Source: Phycisphaerae bacterium (lineage in GTDB: Bacteria; Planctomycetota; Phycisphaerae; Phycisphaerales; SM1A02). Taken from it: a stretch of 10,258 nt of DNA. Shown here in pieces: positions 1-6,558 of this stretch (position 1 is the stretch's first letter; the number at the start of each line of letters is the position of its first letter). The notes below the pieces were generated by a model, which did no database searches, was not told the DNA's origin, and saw only the letters and a list, made by a program, of their open reading frames with translations. The DNA lies in NCBI GenBank assembly GCA_030432455.1, contig JAUIHC010000074.1:1-10258 (forward strand). The letters run 5' to 3'. The position numbers and the translations under genes were made by a program.

Positions 1-167
1 CCGGGCCGCTGCTCTTCGATGTGTCACTGGATCCGACCGGCGAGCGACTCGCGATCGGGATCGCCCGGGATCACGAGGAGGCGTCGATGCCGGGGCTCGT
101 CTGGGTCGTCGAGTTCACGCCAAGCCCCGCGGCGGCCGCGGCGGACGACGACTCGTCCGGGGGATAG
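1..167 (+). CDS. C-terminal fragment of a plus-strand protein, possibly beta-propeller-like
   Basis: A reading frame open from the left edge (first full codon at 3) ends at TAG 165-167 and gives 54 residues. Nearly every codon ends in G or C, which fits this genome's coding pattern. The peptide runs GPLLFDVSLDPTGERLAIGI and then ARDHEEASMPGLVWVVEF. The 'DPTGERLAIG' turn followed by a 'LVWVVEF' strand resembles a blade of a WD40 or TolB-like propeller, but that family link is inferred from one short motif. The last residues (AAAAADDDSSGG) look like a disordered tail. The gene converges on the dihydrouridine synthase gene, and the two 3' ends overlap by 97 bases (71-167). The start and most of the protein lie outside the window. 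An accidental open frame is the alternative. Confidence 0.6.
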   Translation, partial: GPLLFDVSLDPTGERLAIGIARDHEEASMPGLVWVVEFTPSPAAAAADDDSSGG

Positions 168-1270
168 AACCGGTCGATCACCGCCTGCCAGCCGACCAGC
201 GATTCGGCCGCGATGAACGCCCGCTTCACGCCCGCGGCCTCGGGATGCAGCGCCGCGAACTTGATGCCGAACTTCCGCATCTGGCGACTGGCGTTGCGGT
301 CGCCGTGGATCACGGTCGCGAATCGCAGATGCGTCTCGAGCGTGCGTCGCTGTTCGACGATCGAGGGCGGCCGCGGCGTGCGACCCGCCATGAGGTCGCG
401 GGCCTGCCGGAAGATCCATGGATTGCCGATGCAGCCGCGGGCGACGGAGACGGCGGCGACCCCGGTGAGTTCGAGCATGGCGAAGACATCCTCGACGGTC
501 CACACATCGCCCGACCCGAAGACGAGTCGATCCGGATGACGACGACAGAGATCCCGCAGAAACTCCCAGCGACCGGGACCGATGTATCGCTGCTCGACGG
601 TGCGACAGTGGACGGTCGCCCAGACGCAGCCGAGGTCGTACACGGCGTCGAAGAGGCGCTCGAAGTTCGCGGCCATCTCCTCGGTGTCGTTCCACGCCCG
701 GCGGAGCTTGACGCTGACCGGGATGTCACCCGCAACCTCTCGGACCGCCGCCAGCACTTCGATCGCCTCGTCGGGGTGCGCCAGGAAGTGGCCGCCGCGG
801 GACCGCCGCTTGATCTTCTTGACCGGGCAGGCGAAGTTCACGTCGATGACCTCGTAGCCCATCCCCAGAAGGATCGCGGTGCCCTCGGCCATCTCCCCGG
901 GATCGGTGCCCATGATCTGACCCGCGATCGGATGGTCGTCGAGTCCCGCCGCGCGGTTGTCGTCGAGTTCGCCCATGCCGCACTCGCAGGCGATGAGATC
1001 GGGATCCTCCTTGCGACGCCCCTTCCCGCCGTTGACGAGCGTGCGGTCGAGCAGCGCCTCGGTGACGCAGAACGGACAGCCGTGATGCCGGGCCACCAGT
1101 CGCATCGCGCCGTCGGAATACCCGGCGAGTCCGGCCTGGAAGAACGGTGCATCGAACCCCGGCACGGTGGCCGGAATCCGCGGGTCGATCTTGAAGCTCG
1201 CGGCGATCTCCTCGATCGGCCGCGGAAGCAGCCGACTCGGCACGCCATCGGGTCGCAGTCCCACGCTCAT
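71..1270 (-). CDS. tRNA-dihydrouridine synthase (Dus family, DusB/NifR3-like)
   Basis: This FMN- and NADPH-dependent enzyme reduces specific uridines in tRNA D-loops to dihydrouridine in the cytoplasm. With ATG at 1270 it is 399 residues. Family landmarks in order are: AGLAGYSDGAMR near residues 46-57; QIMGTDPGEMAEG near 118-130; VIDVNFACPVKKIKRRSRGG with the expected catalytic Cys148; VSVKLR with Lys188; VHCRTVEQRYIG near 220; GSGDVWTVEDVFAML near 252; and the phosphate-binding end ARGCIGNPWIF near 277-287. Between the first two motifs is an insertion-like stretch with CPFC (65, 68) and CEC (95, 97), a possible metal site. An upstream ATG at 1327 adds 19 residues and has an AGGG 8 bases before it. 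I prefer 1270 because TACCAT sits 7 bases upstream, the spacing shared with four other genes here. The Ala/Ser-rich tail overlaps the convergent gene. Confidence 0.93.
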   Translation of the reverse strand: MSVGLRPDGVPSRLLPRPIEEIAASFKIDPRIPATVPGFDAPFFQAGLAGYSDGAMRLVARHHGCPFCVTEALLDRTLVNGGKGRRKEDPDLIACECGMGELDDNRAAGLDDHPIAGQIMGTDPGEMAEGTAILLGMGYEVIDVNFACPVKKIKRRSRGGHFLAHPDEAIEVLAAVREVAGDIPVSVKLRRAWNDTEEMAANFERLFDAVYDLGCVWATVHCRTVEQRYIGPGRWEFLRDLCRRHPDRLVFGSGDVWTVEDVFAMLELTGVAAVSVARGCIGNPWIFRQARDLMAGRTPRPPSIVEQRRTLETHLRFATVIHGDRNASRQMRKFGIKFAALHPEAAGVKRAFIAAESLVGWQAVIDRFYPPDESSSAAAAAGLGVNSTTQTSPGIDASS

Positions 1271-1277
1271 GTCGAGG

Positions 1278-1283
1278 ATGGTA
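1278..1283 (-). promoter_or_regulatory. Candidate leaderless -10 element of the dus gene (TACCAT)
   Basis: On the minus strand TACCAT ends 7 bases before the ATG at 1270. This fits a TANNNT -10 box whose transcript would begin at or next to the start codon. No good -35 hexamer is visible at 16-19 bases. The same geometry recurs before four other genes in the window. Confidence 0.42.
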
Positions 1284-1362
1284 CGGCGGCGCGGCCACGA
1301 CGGCCCCGGGCAACCGTCGCGGGGCATTCAGACGACCCTGGAACGGTCGAATCGGACGTCGA

Positions 1363-1836
1363 TCAGAACTGCTCTTCGGCCGGGATCGCGATGGCGCCGA
1401 GCAGCGGCTCCTCGGTGCCGACCTGGAGCTGGACCAGCACCGACGGTGTCGGTTGCTCGGCCCGGAAGAAGCCACCCGCCACCGGGGTCTCGCCCCACTG
1501 ATCGAAGAAGTCGCCGAACCAGAGCCGCCGGGTCTCGCCCGCCTCGAGGCGGTCGACATGGAGCATGTAGCGGCGATTGACCCAGATGTCGATGTCGGTG
1601 AAGGTCTGCGGCGTGGCATTGACCACGATCAGGTCGCCGGCATCGCGGAAGACCTGGATATCGACGATCTCACCCTGACCGAGCTCGGCTGGATACGGCC
1701 GCGTCGCCTGAGCCGCCACATATCGCCGACCGCTGCAGCCCGTGACCGACACGCCCGCGAGCACGCCGATCGCGACGACCGCCGCCACCATGCGGCCGAG
1801 GGCGGGTCGGAACGGTTCTTCGGAGCCGGATCGCAT
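1363..1836 (-). CDS. Small predicted lipoprotein of unknown function
   Basis: The product is 157 residues and I do not recognise the family. The N-terminus has arginines, a hydrophobic stretch MVAAVVAIGVLAGVSVTGC and Cys34 in a lipobox-like SVTGC. It is therefore predicted to be cleaved by signal peptidase II, lipidated and anchored in the envelope. The mature part alternates short hydrophobic and polar stretches (IVDIQVFRDAGDLIVVNATP, TFTDIDIWVNRRYMLHVDRL, SVLVQLQVGTEEPL), which suggests a small beta-sandwich; this is inference only. It lies 67 bases after the second sulfatase and 92 bases before dus (35 if dus starts at 1327), all on one strand. The ATG at 1836 has TAGCAT 6 bases upstream. 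An internal Met16 would give a 19-residue signal peptide and is a possible alternative start. Confidence 0.72.
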   Translation of the reverse strand: MRSGSEEPFRPALGRMVAAVVAIGVLAGVSVTGCSGRRYVAAQATRPYPAELGQGEIVDIQVFRDAGDLIVVNATPQTFTDIDIWVNRRYMLHVDRLEAGETRRLWFGDFFDQWGETPVAGGFFRAEQPTPSVLVQLQVGTEEPLLGAIAIPAEEQF

Positions 1837-1842
1837 GGCGGA

Positions 1843-1848
1843 ATGCTA
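1843..1848 (-). promoter_or_regulatory. Candidate leaderless -10 element of the lipoprotein gene (TAGCAT)
   Basis: TAGCAT on the minus strand ends 6 bases before ATG 1836 (spacer TCCGCC). The place where a -35 element would lie is taken up by a hexamer tandem repeat. There is no Shine-Dalgarno site between this element and the start codon. Confidence 0.45.
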
Positions 1849-1857
1849 TCAGAGGTC

Positions 1858-1887
1858 GTCCCCGTCTCCGTCTCCGTCCCCGTCTCC
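1858..1887. repeat. Five-unit hexamer tandem repeat (GTCTCC/GTCCCC)
   Basis: Five consecutive hexamers read on the plus strand are GTCCCC, GTCTCC, GTCTCC, GTCCCC and GTCTCC. The array lies in the 67-base gap between the sulfatase stop (1904) and the lipoprotein ATG (1836). On the minus strand it is a GGAGAC/GGGGAC tract running from about 10 to 39 bases upstream of the candidate -10 box. Copy number could vary by slippage; that is inferred. Confidence 0.85.
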
Positions 1888-1903
1888 GCGTACCTTCAAG
1901 CCG

Positions 1904-3364
1904 TCAATCCGCGGCCGCCGCCTCGGCGAGTCGTGCCGCCGTCTCGGGGTGCGTGTCGGCCAGATCCGTCGTCTCCCGGGGATCCGCCTCGAGATCGAAC
2001 AGCCGACCGTCGAGCCACTTCCAGCGGCCCTCCCGCACCGAGCGGGATCGCCCGTGACGGAATCGAAGTCGGCGGAGGTGCGGATCCGCGTCCCCTCGCC
2101 AGATCGCCGCGAGATCGATCCCGTCGAGATCCTCCGGTGCCGGCGCCCCCACCACCGTCGCGAACGTCGCGTGCAGATCGACGAGCCCGCCGGTCTGCGT
2201 GATCGACCGCCCGGGTTCCACGACCCCTCGCCATCGCAACGCGGTCGGCACCCGGGTGCCGCCCTCGCGCAACCCGTGCTTCCCGCCCGACCAGCGACCC
2301 GCGTCTCCGGCGTTGGACACGGTGGTGTCCGGACCGTGATCGGCGGTGAAGAGCACCAGTGCGTCGCCTCGCCCCGCCGCCTCGAGCGCCGTGAGGACCG
2401 TCGCGACGGCGTCGTCCATCGCGTGGACGAGGGCGCGGTAGTGCCCGCGTCGGACATGACGCGGCACCGAGCCGCCGTCCGCGACCGCGGTCGCCTCCGC
2501 CACCTCGGTCGCGTGGACTCCCGGGGTCACCCCCACCGCGCGAAGATCCTCCTCGGTGGCCTGAATCGTGTTCACCGGTCGGCATGTTCGTCGATCGCCG
2601 CCCTCGGTGACCGGCCGCGCGGCCCCCGCGCCGCGGGTGACCAGACTCCGCGGATCGCCCGCCGCATCCTCGAGACACGACTTCCCGTAGTGCGGCGCGG
2701 TCAGCGAGACGACCAGCAGGAACGGATCGTCGTCGCCGGTCTCGCGATCGTGCGCCGCGATGAACGCCGCGGCCGCCGCCGCGATGAGGTCGTTGGACTC
2801 GCCCTCCTCGACGAGCGGATCGTCGTCTCGCCACCAGTCGGGCTCGGTCGCATATCGGTGCGTGAAGGCGTCCACGCAACCACCGCGGCAACCGTGGAAG
2901 AACTCGAAGCCGTGGGCCGTCGGCGAGACCGCGGCATCGCCGTGCCCGAGATGCCACTTGCCCGCGAGCATGGTGTCGTAGCCCACGACGCGAAGCGTCT
3001 CCGCGACGGTCGTCTCGCCGGGACGCAGGCCCCGATCACGATGCGAGGGGTCGAACATCATGAGCACGCCGCCCAGTCCGCCTGCACTCCGCCACGGATG
3101 GCGGCCGGTCATCATCGCGAAGCGACTCGGCGTGCAGACGCATGCCCCGCCGTGGAAGTCGGCCAGCACCGCGCCGTCGCGGGCGATCGAGTCGATCGCC
3201 GGCGTCGCGACATCCTCGCCGTCGAGAAACGAGACATCACCGAAGCCGAGATCGTCGGCGACGATCAGGACGATGTCGGGACGCACCGGGTCGTCGGATG
3301 CCGGCGCGACCGCACCGGCGACCGCCGCCCCGAGGACCGCGGCGAGAAGACCGATTCCGCTCAC
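1904..3364 (-). CDS. Secreted sulfatase, S1 family, Cys type (CTPSR active site)
   Basis: This 486-residue protein hydrolyses sulfate esters, probably of a polysaccharide, outside the cytoplasm; the substrate cannot be read from sequence. Residues 1-23 form a signal peptide (SGIGLLAAVLGAAVAGAVAPASD). Metal-binding Asp37-Asp38 lie in IVLIVADDLG. Cys77 in CTPSR is the residue that matures to formylglycine, followed by FAMMTGRHP. Further landmarks are GKWHLGHG (Lys136, His138), His225 in TAPHYGK, ADHGPD (Asp342, His343) and GGKHGLREGGTRVP (Lys362). The C-terminal subdomain ends with the usual REGRWKWLDGRLFDLEADP pattern. All expected catalytic positions appear intact. The start is GTG 3364: its first bases overlap the TGA of the upstream sulfatase (GTGA), AAGGA lies 6 bases upstream, and the signal peptide begins at once. 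The pair is very likely cotranscribed and translationally coupled. No formylglycine-generating enzyme gene is in the window. Confidence 0.95.
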   Translation of the reverse strand: MSGIGLLAAVLGAAVAGAVAPASDDPVRPDIVLIVADDLGFGDVSFLDGEDVATPAIDSIARDGAVLADFHGGACVCTPSRFAMMTGRHPWRSAGGLGGVLMMFDPSHRDRGLRPGETTVAETLRVVGYDTMLAGKWHLGHGDAAVSPTAHGFEFFHGCRGGCVDAFTHRYATEPDWWRDDDPLVEEGESNDLIAAAAAAFIAAHDRETGDDDPFLLVVSLTAPHYGKSCLEDAAGDPRSLVTRGAGAARPVTEGGDRRTCRPVNTIQATEEDLRAVGVTPGVHATEVAEATAVADGGSVPRHVRRGHYRALVHAMDDAVATVLTALEAAGRGDALVLFTADHGPDTTVSNAGDAGRWSGGKHGLREGGTRVPTALRWRGVVEPGRSITQTGGLVDLHATFATVVGAPAPEDLDGIDLAAIWRGDADPHLRRLRFRHGRSRSVREGRWKWLDGRLFDLEADPRETTDLADTHPETAARLAEAAAAD

Positions 3365-4827
3365 GCGTCGTCCTTCGACACCGACCGCGGGCGTCGCACC
3401 TCGGTTCCCGACACGCCGGTCAGCGTGTCGCCGAGCCGTGCCCGCATCGCATCGGCCATGTCCGAGAGCCGGGCGACCACCTCCGGATGCTCGGCCGCGA
3501 GGTCCACGGACTCCGCCGGATCGGCGGCGAGGTCGTAGAGCTCGAGACCGATCGGCACTCCGTAGCGGTACTTCGCCGGGCGACCGTTGTTGCCCGGGGG
3601 ACGACCCTCGAGCGACCGGTAGGTGTGCGGGAAGTGCAGCTTCCATCGGCCCGACCGCATCGCCTGAAGCTCGTTCGCGGCGTACCAGAAGTAGAGCGCC
3701 TCGTGCGGATCGCCGGCCTCTGCGTCACCCCGAAGCTGGGCCACGATGCTGACCCCGTCGATCTCCCGCTCGGGAAGCTCGCCTCCCACGATCTCGGCGA
3801 TCGTGGGCAGCAGATCGATCGTCATCGCGGGCGTGTCGCAGGTCGCGTTCGCGGGCACGATCGCGGGATACCGCACGACCATCGGCACCCGTACCCCGCC
3901 CTCGAATGTGGTGCCCTTGCCCTCGCGCAGCCCGCCGGTGGTGCCCGCGTGATCGCCGTAGTTGATCCACGGGCCGTTGTCGCTGGTGAAGACGATCAGC
4001 GTGTCGTCGAGGATCCCGTGACGCTCGAGCGCCGCCCGGATCTGGCCGACCGACCAGTCGATCTCGCGGATCACGTCGCCGTACGGGCCGTACATCGTGC
4101 TCTGCCGGAACGCAGGACCGACCCCGAGCGGGACATGCGGCATCGAGTGCGGGACATAGAGCAGGAACGGCTCGTCCGCATGGCGATCGATGAAGCGGAC
4201 GGCGTGTTCGGTCAGATCGCGGGTGATCTGATCCTGACCGTCGAGGTCGTCGATCCAGTCCACGGGGCCGCACCACCCGGACCCGTCACTGCCGTAGATC
4301 GGCAGCCGCGGCCACGCCTTGGGCGACTCGGGATGGCCGGGCCACATGTCGTTCGAGTACGGGATGCCGTGGTACTCGTCGAAACCCTGGGCGGTCGGCA
4401 CGAAGGGCGGGAGATGACCGAGGTGCCACTTCCCGAAGCACGCGGTCGCGTAGCCGAGCGGCTTCACCACCTCGGCGATCGTCGTCTCGTCGGGATCGAG
4501 ACCGTGCCTCGTGCTCGGCACCAGCGCCCCGGAGATCCCGACGCGGTTCGCATAGCACCCGGTCAGCAGCGACGACCGCGACGCGGAGCACACCGGCTGG
4601 CTCACATAGAAGTTGGTGAACCGCATCCCCTCCTCGGCGAGGCGGTCGATGTTCGGCGTCGGGATCTCGGTGGATCCGTAGCACGACAGATCACCCCAGC
4701 CCTGGTCGTCGGTGAAGACGATGACGACGTTCGGGGGACGGGTGGCGGGCGGATCATCCGCGGACCAGGCACTGGCGGTCAGCAGCGGGAGGACGAGGAG
4801 CGACGCGAGCGTTCTGGTTCTCGACAT
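3361..4827 (-). CDS. Secreted sulfatase, S1 family, Cys type with CSASR variant
   Basis: The product is 488 residues, an arylsulfatase-like hydrolase. The signal peptide is MSRTRTLASLLVLPLLTASA with cleavage near 20-23. Landmarks are: NVVIVFTDDQGWGDLSCYG with metal ligands Asp40-Asp41; PVCSASRSSLLTG with Cys80 as the formylglycine site; FGKWHLGH (Lys133, His135); PHSMPHVPL (His231); TSDNGPW (Asp283, Asn284); and REGKGTTFEGGVRVP (Lys304). The end has the typical LYDLAADPAESVDLAAEHP pattern. The motif is C-x-A-x-R rather than C-x-P-x-R. That variant is known in other active Cys-type sulfatases, for example in Clostridium perfringens, so it does not imply loss of activity. ATG 4827 has TAGTCT 7 bases upstream. 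This gene is first in the sulfatase pair, and its stop overlaps the next start. The substrate is unknown. It is only loosely like its neighbour, so the pair does not look like a recent duplication. Confidence 0.95.
   Translation of the reverse strand: MSRTRTLASLLVLPLLTASAWSADDPPATRPPNVVIVFTDDQGWGDLSCYGSTEIPTPNIDRLAEEGMRFTNFYVSQPVCSASRSSLLTGCYANRVGISGALVPSTRHGLDPDETTIAEVVKPLGYATACFGKWHLGHLPPFVPTAQGFDEYHGIPYSNDMWPGHPESPKAWPRLPIYGSDGSGWCGPVDWIDDLDGQDQITRDLTEHAVRFIDRHADEPFLLYVPHSMPHVPLGVGPAFRQSTMYGPYGDVIREIDWSVGQIRAALERHGILDDTLIVFTSDNGPWINYGDHAGTTGGLREGKGTTFEGGVRVPMVVRYPAIVPANATCDTPAMTIDLLPTIAEIVGGELPEREIDGVSIVAQLRGDAEAGDPHEALYFWYAANELQAMRSGRWKLHFPHTYRSLEGRPPGNNGRPAKYRYGVPIGLELYDLAADPAESVDLAAEHPEVVARLSDMADAMRARLGDTLTGVSGTEVRRPRSVSKDDA
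3371..3375 (-). promoter_or_regulatory. Ribosome binding site (AAGGA) fixing the GTG start of the second sulfatase
   Basis: AAGGA on the minus strand lies 6 bases before GTG 3364, inside the last codons of the upstream sulfatase. It decides between this GTG and an upstream ATG at 3646 that would add 94 Arg/Gly-rich residues before the signal peptide. It is the clearest Shine-Dalgarno site in the window. Confidence 0.75.
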
Positions 4828-4834
4828 GCCCCCG

Positions 4835-4840
4835 AGACTA
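4835..4840 (-). promoter_or_regulatory. Candidate leaderless -10 element of the sulfatase pair (TAGTCT)
   Basis: TAGTCT on the minus strand ends 7 bases before ATG 4827 (spacer CGGGGGC). It would drive both coupled sulfatases. No convincing -35 is seen. Confidence 0.45.
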
Positions 4841-4930
4841 CTGGACGGGTGGGCCCTCGGCGATAGCAGGCGTGAGGTGAGCAGGAGAGCAGGAGATTGG
4901 GGGGTTGTGAGATCAACGAGCCAGCCACCG

Positions 4931-4983
4931 ACCCCTCAGTCGCCTTCGGCGACAGCTCCCCCGGATACGGGGGAGCGGAATCG
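4931..4983 (+). repeat. REP-like double-hairpin repeat, copy 1
   Basis: The unit starts ACCCCTCA. Hairpin one (4939-4953) has a perfect 6-bp stem GTCGCC/GGCGAC with loop TTC. Hairpin two (4955-4976) has a perfect 8-bp stem GCTCCCCC/GGGGGAGC with a 6-base loop. The unit ends GGAATCG. The same order of motifs recurs at 10176-10229, and in inverted orientation at 10075-10124. It lies downstream of thyX and may stabilise or end that transcript, but no T tract follows on either strand. I infer a dispersed palindromic element of the REP kind. Confidence 0.75.
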
Positions 4984-4989
4984 CGATTC
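4978..4989. repeat. 12-base perfect palindrome at the edge of repeat copy 1
   Basis: GAATCGCGATTC is exactly self-complementary. Its left half is the conserved end (GGAATCG) of repeat copy 1. Its right half (CGATTC) is how inverted copies begin at 10075 and 10247. It may mark the remains of a back-to-back inverted copy. Confidence 0.6.
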
Positions 4990-5051
4990 GCGGGCGAAGG
5001 AAGTGACGACGCCGACTCAATCAACGCCGTCCCGCCAACTCTCGATCCCCC

Positions 5052-5972
5052 CTACTCCAACCCCAGCCGCGCCTTCTTCGCCTCCCACTCCGCGTTCTCC
5101 CGCCTGTTCTCGCTCGCAAGGGGCTTGCCGGTGCGGAGCGCCTCGATCTCGAGGCCGGTCAGCTGCATGGCGTTCAGGCGATAGTCCTCGAACGCCTCGC
5201 AGGTGATCGGGACGATGCCGCGGATGAGGTCGTACATCGCGGTCGCGTAGTCGCGGATCTCGATCTGGGCGTGCGAATCCATCCGCAGCGAGAGGAAGTG
5301 CAGGATGTTGTGCAGGTCGCACTTCCAGTACCACTCGGTGAAGACGCTGACCGGCAGCGCCGCCCGGGCGATCTCCCGCGCGACCCCCTTCTCGGTGAGG
5401 TCGAGGTATCGGGAGTAGAGCGCCTCGGAGTCCTCGAGCAGCTTCAGGAACTCCTCGGCGGTCCCGACATCGATCGACTCGTCGCCGCCCTGCCGGTTGG
5501 TGGTGCTCTGCTGGCGGACATTCTCGACGCTCGGCCGGTAGAAGCGGTCGGGCACGATCGAGTAGCGGGCGGAATACTCGTTGACGTTCGCGGTGCGGTG
5601 CCGGATCCACTGCCGCGCGACGAAGATCGGCATCGCGATGTGGAACTTGAACTCGATCATCTCGAACGGCGTCGTGTGACGATGCCGCAGGAGGTAGCGG
5701 ATGAGGCCGCGATCCTCGTTCACCTTCTTGGTGCCGGCCCCGTAGCTGACCCGCGCCGCCTGCACGATCGCACTGTCGGCGGTCTGACCTTCGGGGATCA
5801 GGCGCGGCATCGCGTCCACCAGCGCCACGAACCCGTGGTCGTGCACCGGGATCTCCCAGCGGGCGTCGCCGCCCATGACGTCACGGAGCGGTGCCTCGGA
5901 GGCCACGCGGCGGATCCGGTCGGGGACGACCACCCCCGCGGGCGTGGTCACGGTCTCGGTCTCGGAACTCAT
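5052..5972 (-). CDS. thyX: Flavin-dependent thymidylate synthase ThyX
   Basis: ThyX makes dTMP from dUMP with FAD, NADPH and methylenetetrahydrofolate, and releases tetrahydrofolate directly. With ATG 5972 it has 306 residues. The signature RHRTANVNEYS (124-134, RHR-x7-S) continues into ARYS. Other family landmarks are QAARVSYGAGTKKVNEDRGL (71-90), LLRHRHTTPFEMIEFKFHI (94-112), WYWKCDLHNILHFLSLRMDSHAQIEIRDYA near 204-233, and a C-terminal EDYRLNAMQLTGLEIEAL segment near 252-269. All are intact. A GTG at 6002 would add ten residues but has no ribosome site, and homology does not need it. Unlike most neighbours, thyX has no TANNNT box or Shine-Dalgarno site, so it may be read through from the upstream transporter operon 73 bases away. 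Repeat copy 1 follows its stop by about 70 bases. Confidence 0.97.
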   Translation of the reverse strand: MSSETETVTTPAGVVVPDRIRRVASEAPLRDVMGGDARWEIPVHDHGFVALVDAMPRLIPEGQTADSAIVQAARVSYGAGTKKVNEDRGLIRYLLRHRHTTPFEMIEFKFHIAMPIFVARQWIRHRTANVNEYSARYSIVPDRFYRPSVENVRQQSTTNRQGGDESIDVGTAEEFLKLLEDSEALYSRYLDLTEKGVAREIARAALPVSVFTEWYWKCDLHNILHFLSLRMDSHAQIEIRDYATAMYDLIRGIVPITCEAFEDYRLNAMQLTGLEIEALRTGKPLASENRRENAEWEAKKARLGLE

Positions 5973-6045
5973 GCCCGCATGGTCGCAGGTGACGGGGCCC
6001 ACGGCCAGCCGAGGGCCGGAACCGACAACGGGCCAACAGCCGCGA

Positions 6046-6558
6046 TCAGCCCCCGGTGGCCACGCGGGCGGCGGCCGCCCGGAGCCAGCGGTTCACGTGG
6101 TCGATGGTGGGCCCGTCCTCGACCAGCCCGCTGGGCCGCCCCCCGACCGAGAGGACGGGGGGAAGATCCGGCTCCGGGGGCCAGCTGACCTGCACGATCG
6201 CGAGGGCATCCTCGAGGCTCACGCCGACCTCGTCGGCCATCGCCTGAGCCCGGGTGACCGGCCAGTCGGCGGGCTCGCGACCGAGCGATCCGCTCAGTCG
6301 ATCGGCGTCCTCCACCGCGGTGAGCACATCCACCGACTCGGGGAAGCCGTCGCGGTCGGCCGCCACCAGCAGCCGCCAGGCGACGGTCCGCAGGGCGGCA
6401 TCGCTCTCGCGGGCGGCGGCCTTCACCCGGGCCACCACCTGGAAGCCGAAGATCGTGGTGCCGATCGCCGCGATCACGAAGAAGGCGAGGAAGCCGACCA
6501 CGATCCGGCGGCTGCGAGCCGCCTCCGCGGGGGTCGGCGGAAGGGGATCGCCGCTCAC
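6046..6558 (-). CDS. Small single-helix membrane protein of unknown function
   Basis: The product is 170 residues and I do not recognise it. It has a short Pro/Arg-rich N-terminus (GDPLPPTPAEAARSRR), one transmembrane segment at about residues 19-40 (IVVGFLAFFVIAAIGTTIFGFQVV), then a soluble part of about 125 residues. Positive charges before the helix suggest N-in topology with the rest outside the cytoplasm. The soluble part has a likely helical region (RVKAAARESDAALRTVAWRLLVAADRDGFPES) and a Pro-rich stretch WPPEPDLPPVL. It starts at GTG 6558, overlapping the TGA of the ABC ATPase gene by 4 bases (GTGA), so the two are probably translationally coupled. The name cannot be taken further: it could be unrelated to transport and simply share the transcript. 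Confidence 0.75.
   Translation of the reverse strand: MSGDPLPPTPAEAARSRRIVVGFLAFFVIAAIGTTIFGFQVVARVKAAARESDAALRTVAWRLLVAADRDGFPESVDVLTAVEDADRLSGSLGREPADWPVTRAQAMADEVGVSLEDALAIVQVSWPPEPDLPPVLSVGGRPSGLVEDGPTIDHVNRWLRAAAARVATGG

Larger units (their letters stand above)
4828..5051. other. Intergenic spacer between thyX and the sulfatase pair
   Basis: These 224 bases hold no supported gene. They contain the candidate sulfatase promoter, a duplicated octamer GAGCAGGA (4879-4886 and 4887-4894), and one copy of the REP-like double-hairpin repeat (4931-4983) running into a 12-base palindrome (4978-4989). The stretch 4990-5051 shows nothing further that I recognise. Confidence 0.7.

Noticed and set aside
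3365..3646. Longer start (ATG 3646) for the second sulfatase, adding 94 residues
   Set aside because: The added residues are Arg/Gly-rich and come before a clear signal peptide. GTG 3364 has AAGGA at 6 bases and a GTGA overlap.
3361..4827. Inactive sulfatase because of CSASR instead of CxPSR
   Set aside because: C-x-A-x-R is a known variant in Cys-type sulfatases that are converted to formylglycine, and all other catalytic residues are present.
1742..4866. Long plus-strand open frames of 598 and 574 codons (1742-3538 and 3142-4866) opposite the sulfatases
   Set aside because: Both are antisense shadows of clear sulfatase genes; their translations are rich in Arg, His and Asp with no recognisable motif.
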